Positions 54,055-59,320 of a stretch of DNA of 59,320 nt are shown in pieces. The stretch comes from Sinomonas notoginsengisoli. Lineage in GTDB: Bacteria; Actinomycetota; Actinomycetes; Actinomycetales; Micrococcaceae. A program made the position numbers and the translations under genes. Location: the NCBI RefSeq assembly GCF_021554725.1, contig NZ_JAIZDP010000015.1, positions 1 through 59,320 on the forward strand. The letters are read 5' to 3'. Within the stretch, counting starts at the first letter, position 1. Every line of letters starts with the position of its first letter. The notes under the pieces are model-generated. The model was given only the letters and a program-made list of their open reading frames with translations. It was not told the DNA's origin and did not search any database.

Positions 54055-54713
54055 GCTGCGTCCGCCGGAGCGACGCTGATGGGAAAGGCCCGTGCCGCAA
54101 GCCGCGCGAGGAGGCGGGCGCGGACCATGGGCCACTCGGCGTCGAGCACTGAGAAGACGGCGGCGTCAACGCGTGGGCCGTCGTGGCCCGGCCGGTATGC
54201 GCGCAGCGTTCCCTCGTAGACCGCGCCGAGCGCCAGGAGGGCCTTCGCGCTGCGCGCGTTGCGGGTGTCCACCCGGAACGCGATGCGACTCAGGGTCAGG
54301 TCCTCGAAGCCATGCTGCAGCAGAAGCAGTTTGCTCGCCGGATTCATCCCCGAACCCCAATGGGGGCGGCCGAAGAAGGTCCCGCCCAGCTCGGCACGCC
54401 CGAGCCTCGCATCGACGTCGTACAGCCCTGTCGTGCCCGCGAGCGCCCCCGTCGCGCCGTCGGCCACGGTGAACGGCAGCGCCGAGGGGTCCGCAAGGCG
54501 CGCGGCAAAGAGCTCTGCCAGATCCTCGACCGAGTCAGGACGGCGTGCGGCCATGCCCGACCACAGCGAGTCGTCGATGTGGCCGAAGAGGTGTTCCGCG
54601 TGCTGGGGCGCCAGCGGAAGCAAACGGATGCCGTGCCCGGCGAACGTGAGCTCGTGATGCATGGTGCCAGTGAAGCATCCGGGCGTCCCCGCGTGGGCGG
54701 TGTCACCGGCCAT
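54051..54713 (-). CDS. GNAT family N-acetyltransferase
   Basis: A 220-residue acetyltransferase of the RimJ/RimL-like group: I-R-L-L-P-L at the start of the domain, [18 protein letters not shown] for acetyl-CoA binding, [12 protein letters not shown], and [14 protein letters not shown]. This subgroup modifies N-termini or small molecules; the target is unknown. The ATG at 54662 (M-H-H-E-L-T-F) would also be a reasonable start, closer to the domain; 54713 is the longest. Confidence 0.88.
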   Translation of the reverse strand: MAGDTAHAGTPGCFTGTMHHELTFAGHGIRLLPLAPQHAEHLFGHIDDSLWSGMAARRPDSVEDLAELFAARLADPSALPFTVADGATGALAGTTGLYDVDARLGRAELGGTFFGRPHWGSGMNPASKLLLLQHGFEDLTLSRIAFRVDTRNARSAKALLALGAVYEGTLRAYRPGHDGPRVDAAVFSVLDAEWPMVRARLLARLAARAFPISVAPADAA

Positions 54714-54732
54714 GTGGATAGGAACTTTCGCC

Positions 54733-54747
54733 TAACGTGGAGGTGTG
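54733..54747 (+). promoter_or_regulatory. Leaderless apt promoter
   Basis: TAACGT (54733-54738), six bases before GTG 54745. Confidence 0.4.
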
Positions 54748-55353
54748 AGTGATCCCAGCCCAGAAACCGCGGCCCAGACCCCTTCGACGAGCGGCGCCGC
54801 CGGCCCCGAGAACGTGCCCGGCGCCCGGGCTGTGGAGGACATCCTGGACCGTCTCTGCATGACCGTTCCGGACTACCCGAAGCCCGGGATCACGTTCAAG
54901 GACCTCACCCCGGTGTTCGCCGACGCCCAGGGGCTGCGGGCCATCGTGGACGCCATCGTCCGGCCGTTTGCCGGGCAATTCGATCTCGTGGCCGGGATCG
55001 AGGCGAGGGGCTTCCTGCTGGCGGCCGCTGCAGCCTACGCGACTGGCACCGGCGTCCTGACAGTCCGCAAGGCCGGCAAGCTCCCGCGTGAGACGTTCAC
55101 CGAGGAATACGCCCTCGAGTACGGCAGTGCAGCACTCGAGGTGCACACCACCGACATCCCGGCCGGCGCCCGCGTCCTCGTCCTCGACGACGTCCTGGCC
55201 ACGGGCGGGACGGTGGGAGCAGCGGTGCGGCTCGTCAACCGGTCGGGCGGCAGCGTGGTGGGCATCGGTGTCGTGCTCGAGCTCGTCGGCCTGGGCGGCC
55301 GGAAGGCGCTCGCGGGCGAGCGCGTGCACTCGCTCCAGCAACTCCATGACTGA
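54745..55353 (+). CDS. apt: Adenine phosphoribosyltransferase
   Basis: Salvage of adenine to AMP. It has 202 residues; the type I PRTase signature V-L-V-L-D-D-V-L-A-T-G-G-T is clear, and P-D-Y-P-K-P-G-I-T-F-K-D-L-T-P-V and G-I-E-A-R-G-F are family-specific. The first ~33 residues are a non-conserved S/P/A-rich extension. The V-R-K-A-G-K-L-P loop for adenine recognition is present. It is divergent from the GNAT gene. Confidence 0.96.
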   Translation: MSDPSPETAAQTPSTSGAAGPENVPGARAVEDILDRLCMTVPDYPKPGITFKDLTPVFADAQGLRAIVDAIVRPFAGQFDLVAGIEARGFLLAAAAAYATGTGVLTVRKAGKLPRETFTEEYALEYGSAALEVHTTDIPAGARVLVLDDVLATGGTVGAAVRLVNRSGGSVVGIGVVLELVGLGGRKALAGERVHSLQQLHD

Positions 55354-55402
55354 CCGGCGTCACATCGTGTGGAGGGTTTCGCGTCCGTTCACCGGAATCG
55401 CT

Positions 55403-55408
55403 GTAGAA
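55403..55408 (+). promoter_or_regulatory. -10 box of the HelD-like gene
   Basis: TAGAAT, a good -10 match; predicted start near 55415 gives a 30-nt leader with G-G-G-G-A-A-G-G before ATG 55445. The -35 box is weak. Confidence 0.45.
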
Positions 55409-55444
55409 TGGACGGTCGAACTTTTCTGACAGGGGAAGGCAAGG

Positions 55445-57718
55445 ATGCTCGACGCCGATCTTGCCCATGAACGGGACTACGTCAAGGGCCTCTACACGAG
55501 GCTTGACGAGCTGCGAGAGGAGAAGCGCGGCCAGCTCGCGGCCGTCCGCAAGGCGGGTGCGATCGGCTCAAGCCAGAACGTTTCGGAGCGCGACGCCTTT
55601 GCCGCGATGTATGAGGACCGGCTCGCCCAGCTCGATGCTGTCGAGGACCGGCTCGTGTTCGGCCGCCTCGACCTTGACGATGGCGAGTCGCAGTACATCG
55701 GCCGCATCGGCATGAGCACTGAGGACCTTCGCCGTCTCATGGTGGACTGGCGCGCCCCTGAGGCGAGCCACTTCTACCAGGCCACGGCATTCGACCGCCA
55801 GGGGGTGCGGCGCCGCCGCCACCTGATCCTCCAGGGCCGCGACGTCAAGGCCCTCGAGGATGACGTGCTCGACTCGGAGCTGCTCGCCGACGGCGCGGCC
55901 CACCACCAGGGCGAGGGCGCGCTCCTCGCGGCGCTCAACTCGAAGCGTACGGGCCGCATGGCGGATATCGTCAGCACCATCCAGGCGGAGCAGGACCGGA
56001 TCATCCGGGCCCCCTTGCCCGGCGCCCTCGTCGTGCAGGGAGGCCCGGGTACCGGCAAGACCGCGGTGGCTCTCCACCGGGCGGCCTACCTGCTGTACTC
56101 GCACCGCGACCGGCTCAAGAGCGCGGGCGTGCTGCTGGTGGGCCCGTCGTCGTCCTTCATGAAGTACATCGAGCGCGTCCTTCCCTCGCTCGGCGAGACC
56201 GGCGTGGTCATGTCCAGCGTGGGGCGCCTCATGCCCGGGATCACGGCCGTCCCCGAGAGGGACGCGCGTGTCGCGGCGCTCAAGGGCAGCGAGCGCATGG
56301 TGAGCCTCATTGCGGCGGCCGTCGCAAACCGTCAGCGGATCCCGCCCTCGGAGCGCATCCTCGAGGTCGAGGGCTACAAGCTGCTCCTGACGCCGCGCGA
56401 GGTGCGCCGCGCCCGCGAGAAGGCCCGAGCAACGGGGAAGCCATACAACGAGGCGCGGAACACGTTCGTCAAGATCCTCCTGCGGGAGCTCACAGAGCAG
56501 CTCCAGGCCAAGGTCGAGGCCAGCGGCTCCGGGAACACCGCGGACCGCTCCTACCTCGCCGAGGACGTCCGGCAGTCCCGCGACGTGCGCGTGGCCGTGA
56601 ATCTGTGCTGGATGCCCGTGACGGCGGAGAAGCTCGTCTCCGAACTGTTCAGCAAGCGCAGCATCCTCGACGCGGTCGCCGGTGACTTCACCCCTGAGGA
56701 ACGCGACCTCCTGCGCCGTCCCTCCGAGGCCCCGTGGACCGAGGCGGACGTGCCTCTCCTCGACGAGGCGGCGGAGCTCCTGGGCGAGCTGGACGCGTCC
56801 ACTGGCCACGAGGCAGCACGCCGCGAGGCCGAGCGCCGTCGTGATCTCGAGAACGCCCAGCAGGCCCTGAGGAACGTCGACGCGTCCCTGCGCGAGCAGG
56901 GCATCGACGGCGTGGTCGAGGCCGAGGACCTGGTGGCGTTCCAGCAGGGGCCGGAGGTGCGTCTCACCGCGGCCGAGCGCGCCGTCGGCGACCGCACTTG
57001 GGCATACGGGCACATCATCGTCGACGAGGCCCAGGAACTCTCCTACATGCAGTGGCGTCTGCTCGTGCGCCGCTGCCCCCTCAAGTCGTTCACCATCGTG
57101 GGCGATATCGCGCAGACCTCCTCGGCGGCGGGCGCGTCGTCGTGGGGGCACGCACTGCGGCCGTTCTTCGGCGACCGGTGGACGCTCGAGGAGCTGACGG
57201 TCAACTACCGTACGCCGAGCCAGATCGCCGAAGCCGCCGCGCGCATGGCAGCCGCTGCGGGCTTCGTCGTGTCCGCGCCCAAGGCGGTGCGCGAGGGCCT
57301 GTGGGACCCGATCATCGACCGGGTCACAGCCCGCGCTGACGGCGCAGACCCCGTGGTGCATCGGCTCGTCGAGGTCATTCCCGAAGAACTTGAGGCGGCC
57401 GACGGCGGTCTGGTCGCCGTCATTGCGGAAGGTCCACTCCTGCGCTGGGCACGCGAGGCACTGCGCGCGGCCTACGGCCCGCGAGTGGGCGGCGGAGCGG
57501 GGAGCTTCGAGCAGGACATCGTGGTGCTGGACCCGCGGGAGGCGAAGGGCCTGGAGTTCGACGTCGTCGTGGTCCTGGAGCCGTCAGAGCTGCTGGACGA
57601 TGCGCATGGGAAGGTCGGCGACCTTTACGTGGCGATGACCAGGCCCACACAGCGTCTTCGCCTCATCGCCAAGGGTCCCCTTCCCGCGGGAATCGTGCAG
57701 GGGGAGCCTGCGGGGTGA
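55445..57718 (+). CDS. HelD-like SF1 ATPase, RNA polymerase-associated
   Basis: A 757-residue UvrD/Rep-like ATPase. The N-terminal ~180 residues form the antiparallel coiled-coil arm of HelD (H-E-R-D-Y-V-K-G-L-Y-T-R-L onward), which in known HelD enters the RNA polymerase channels. Walker A is G-G-P-G-T-G-K-T-A (about 198-206), Walker B I-I-V-D-E-A-Q-E-L (about 522-530), with later V-N-Y-R-T-P and Y-V-A-M-T-R-P-T-Q-R-L. HelD releases stalled polymerase from DNA and in some actinobacteria protects against rifampicin. The usual rifamycin-associated element was not seen upstream. The tyrS start overlaps its stop. Confidence 0.9.
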   Translation: MLDADLAHERDYVKGLYTRLDELREEKRGQLAAVRKAGAIGSSQNVSERDAFAAMYEDRLAQLDAVEDRLVFGRLDLDDGESQYIGRIGMSTEDLRRLMVDWRAPEASHFYQATAFDRQGVRRRRHLILQGRDVKALEDDVLDSELLADGAAHHQGEGALLAALNSKRTGRMADIVSTIQAEQDRIIRAPLPGALVVQGGPGTGKTAVALHRAAYLLYSHRDRLKSAGVLLVGPSSSFMKYIERVLPSLGETGVVMSSVGRLMPGITAVPERDARVAALKGSERMVSLIAAAVANRQRIPPSERILEVEGYKLLLTPREVRRAREKARATGKPYNEARNTFVKILLRELTEQLQAKVEASGSGNTADRSYLAEDVRQSRDVRVAVNLCWMPVTAEKLVSELFSKRSILDAVAGDFTPEERDLLRRPSEAPWTEADVPLLDEAAELLGELDASTGHEAARREAERRRDLENAQQALRNVDASLREQGIDGVVEAEDLVAFQQGPEVRLTAAERAVGDRTWAYGHIIVDEAQELSYMQWRLLVRRCPLKSFTIVGDIAQTSSAAGASSWGHALRPFFGDRWTLEELTVNYRTPSQIAEAAARMAAAAGFVVSAPKAVREGLWDPIIDRVTARADGADPVVHRLVEVIPEELEAADGGLVAVIAEGPLLRWAREALRAAYGPRVGGGAGSFEQDIVVLDPREAKGLEFDVVVVLEPSELLDDAHGKVGDLYVAMTRPTQRLRLIAKGPLPAGIVQGEPAG

Positions 57719-59046
57719 CTGATACCGTAGAAGCCGTGCCGCAGACAGCAATTCTCGACTCCCAGAAGAACGATCCCAGCTTTCCCAACATCTGGCAGGA
57801 GCTCAAGTGGCGTGGACTCGTCCACGTCTCAACGGACGAGGCGGAGCTCGAGGAGCTCCTTGCTGGGAACCCGATCACGTACTACTGCGGTTTCGACCCG
57901 ACGGCACCGAGTCTGCACCTGGGCAACCTGGTCCAGCTGCTCGTGCTGCGGAGGCTGCAGCTGGCGGGTCACAGCCCGCTGGGGCTGGTGGGCGGATCGA
58001 CCGGTCTCATCGGAGATCCGCGCCCGAGCGCGGAACGCACCCTCAACACGAAGGACACCGTGGCCGAGTGGGTGGGCTACCTCAAGGCCCAGGTGAGCCG
58101 CTTCCTCTCGTTCGAGGGCGTGAACGCGGCGAGGATCGTGAATAACCTCGACTGGACGGCCCCGCTTTCCGCCATCGACTTCCTGCGCGAGATCGGCAAG
58201 CACTTCCGCGTCGGGACGATGCTGCGCAAGGATGCCGTTGCCTCGCGCCTCAGCTCAGACGAGGGCATCTCCTACACGGAATTCAGCTACCAGATCCTCC
58301 AGGGCATGGACTACCTCGAGCTGTACCGCCAGTACGGATGTGTGCTCGAGACCGGCGGGTCAGACCAGTGGGGCAACCTCACGAGCGGCACCGAGCTCAT
58401 CCGCAAGGTGGAGGGAAAGTCGGTGCATGCGCTCGGCACGCCGCTCATCACGAACTCGGACGGCACGAAGTTCGGCAAGAGCGAGGGCAACGCTATCTGG
58501 CTCGACGCCGCGATGTGCTCGCCGTACACGTTCTACCAGTTCTGGCTCAATACCGCCGACGCGGACGTCGTTGACCGGCTCAAGGTCTTCACGTTCCTGA
58601 CCCGGTCTGAGATCGAGGAGTTCGAGGAGGCGGTCAAGGAGCGCCCCTTCGCCCGGGAGGCCCAGCGCCGGCTTGCGTTCGAGGTGACCTCCCTCGTGCA
58701 TGGAGTGGAGGCGACAGAGAAAGTCATTGCAGCATCTGCCGCGCTGTTCGGCAATGGCGATCTCGGCGTTCTCGACGAGGGCATCCTGTCTGCGGCGACA
58801 GCGGAGCTCACCACGGCGGCGGTGACCCCGGACCAGCTCGGCATCATCGAGCTTCTGGTCGCGACAGGCCTGGCGGAGAGCAAGTCTGCCGCCCGGCGGA
58901 CCGTGGGGGAGGGCGGGGCCTACGTGAACAACACGAAGATCACGGATCCGGATGCCGTCGTGACTGCCGACGACGCCCTGCACGGCAGGTACTTCCTCGT
59001 CCGCCGGGGCAAGAAGAACCTCGCGACGGCGGTCCTCGAGGCCTGA
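57715..59046 (+). CDS. tyrS: Tyrosine-tRNA ligase
   Basis: Class I aminoacyl-tRNA synthetase, 443 residues. The HIGH-equivalent H-L-G-N is at 68-71 and the KMSKS-equivalent K-F-G-K-S at 252-256; Y-Y-C-G-F-D-P-T-A-P-S and S-Y-Q-I-L-Q-G-M-D-Y are typical of bacterial TyrRS. A C-terminal S4 RNA-binding domain (about 375-440) is complete. GTG 57715 overlaps the HelD stop by four bases. A second start, GTG 57736, lies seven bases after TACCGT (57723-57728) and could give a leaderless transcript. Confidence 0.97.
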   Translation: MTDTVEAVPQTAILDSQKNDPSFPNIWQELKWRGLVHVSTDEAELEELLAGNPITYYCGFDPTAPSLHLGNLVQLLVLRRLQLAGHSPLGLVGGSTGLIGDPRPSAERTLNTKDTVAEWVGYLKAQVSRFLSFEGVNAARIVNNLDWTAPLSAIDFLREIGKHFRVGTMLRKDAVASRLSSDEGISYTEFSYQILQGMDYLELYRQYGCVLETGGSDQWGNLTSGTELIRKVEGKSVHALGTPLITNSDGTKFGKSEGNAIWLDAAMCSPYTFYQFWLNTADADVVDRLKVFTFLTRSEIEEFEEAVKERPFAREAQRRLAFEVTSLVHGVEATEKVIAASAALFGNGDLGVLDEGILSAATAELTTAAVTPDQLGIIELLVATGLAESKSAARRTVGEGGAYVNNTKITDPDAVVTADDALHGRYFLVRRGKKNLATAVLEA

Positions 59047-59061
59047 CGCGAGCCTCTGCCG

Positions 59062-59090
59062 AGGCCCTCCGACGTTTGCCCGGGGGGCCT
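59062..59090 (+). terminator. Terminator after tyrS
   Basis: Arms 59062-59071 and 59081-59090 pair over 10 bp with one G-U, 9-nt loop, followed by tcgtgctgg. It lies 15 bp after the tyrS stop. Confidence 0.6.
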
Positions 59091-59147
59091 TCGTGCTGGT
59101 GTCGTCGGCGCTGTGATCGAGGCGACACGCCCGCTCCGGCTTTCGAG

Positions 59148-59320
59148 TTGCGATGCCCCGGGGCAGGGGGTAGTGTATTCCGAGTCGCCAACGCAGCGCG
59201 GGGGCGAAAAAACCTCGATCTGACCCCCCGGGAAATGCTCGGAGTCCGGCTGAGCCGGAACATTCTGCAGCGCCCCCGGAGGGGCGGAATTCAAAATTCG
59301 GATTTGAATCCGTTTTGAGA
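59148..59320 (+). promoter_or_regulatory. Strong promoter and structured leader, probably of a downstream rRNA operon
   Basis: TTGCGA (59148-59153), exactly 17 bp, then TAGTGT (59171-59176). The following ~140 nt have no ORF, hold G-C blocks and a short A-run, and end in an AT-rich segment (ttcaaaattcgg, ttttgaga) that resembles the leader before 16S rRNA in Micrococcaceae. The rRNA genes themselves are outside the window, so this is an inference. Confidence 0.45.

Noticed and set aside
55409-55430. SOS half-site (tcgaac) upstream of the HelD-like gene
   Set aside because: No matching second half at the right distance.

Overview
The window is chromosomal DNA from a high-GC actinobacterium. 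The gene order, protein style and regulatory signals fit the Micrococcaceae (Arthrobacter/Sinomonas-like): PriA-type HisA, a LexA/LysM divergon, the DUF1844-infC-rpmI-rplT block, argCJBDFR/GH, HelD next to tyrS, and many leaderless genes whose TANNNT -10 box sits 6-7 nt before a GTG or ATG start. No tRNA, rRNA, CRISPR, insertion sequence or prophage is visible. The last ~170 nt look like the start of an rRNA operon promoter/leader that continues outside the window.

Layout. 1-449: C-terminal end of a secreted transglycosylase-like protein with proline-rich repeats. 0.5-9.2 kb: tRNA modification (miaB, miaA), dapF, a DUF488 plus RsmC-like methyltransferase pair on the minus strand, hflX behind a long structured leader, and a DinG-like helicase. 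9.2-10.7 kb: lexA divergent from a LysM membrane protein, with a SOS box between them. 10.8-15.2 kb: hisC-hisB-hisH-small membrane protein-hisA/priA-sseB-like. 15.3-16.6 kb: MFS transporter. 16.7-20.5 kb: DUF1844 gene, infC (AUU start, structured leader, long tail)-rpmI-rplT, and a SpoU/TrmH methyltransferase. 20.6-25.7 kb: CDF metal transporter, MFS transporter, Nudix hydrolase, a SOS-box radical-SAM gene, a SIMPL protein and a small HEARH-motif membrane protein. 25.7-29.4 kb: pheST.

29.4-36.6 kb is an accessory block. It holds a Sfp-type phosphopantetheinyl transferase facing a minus-strand operon of quinone oxidoreductase, a 1327-aa membrane-bound Pls/PosA-type nonribosomal peptide synthetase (A-T-six TM segments-three beta-helix domains) and an M1 aminopeptidase. 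The hand-read A-domain code (D-A-E-S-I-G-T-V-V-K) suggests lysine or another basic amino acid, so a poly-lysine-like product is the leading hypothesis. 36.7-42.7 kb is argCJBDFR. A second accessory block at 42.9-48.9 kb separates argR from argG. It holds an unknown protein, a DinB-like protein, two tandem FAD oxidoreductases, an ECF41 sigma factor whose predicted target promoter lies directly upstream of the oxidoreductases, and an M20 dipeptidase. 49.1-51.8 kb is argGH, with its own ArgR boxes. 51.8-59.0 kb holds a PIG-L deacetylase, an MDMPI-family protein, a 3-methyladenine glycosylase, a GNAT acetyltransferase, apt, helD-like and tyrS.

The most interesting items are: (1) the Pls/PPTase/M1 poly-amino-acid locus; (2) a leaderless five-codon mini-ORF and tandem repeats in the hflX leader, which look like an antibiotic- or ribosome-sensing attenuator; (3) the ECF41 regulon with its promoter; (4) a SOS-like operator inside the promoter of the Rv2578c-type radical-SAM gene; (5) the AUU-started infC with an attenuator hairpin and GNRA-capped hairpins before each cistron. 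All functional statements come from reading the sequence and from family knowledge; no search was run.
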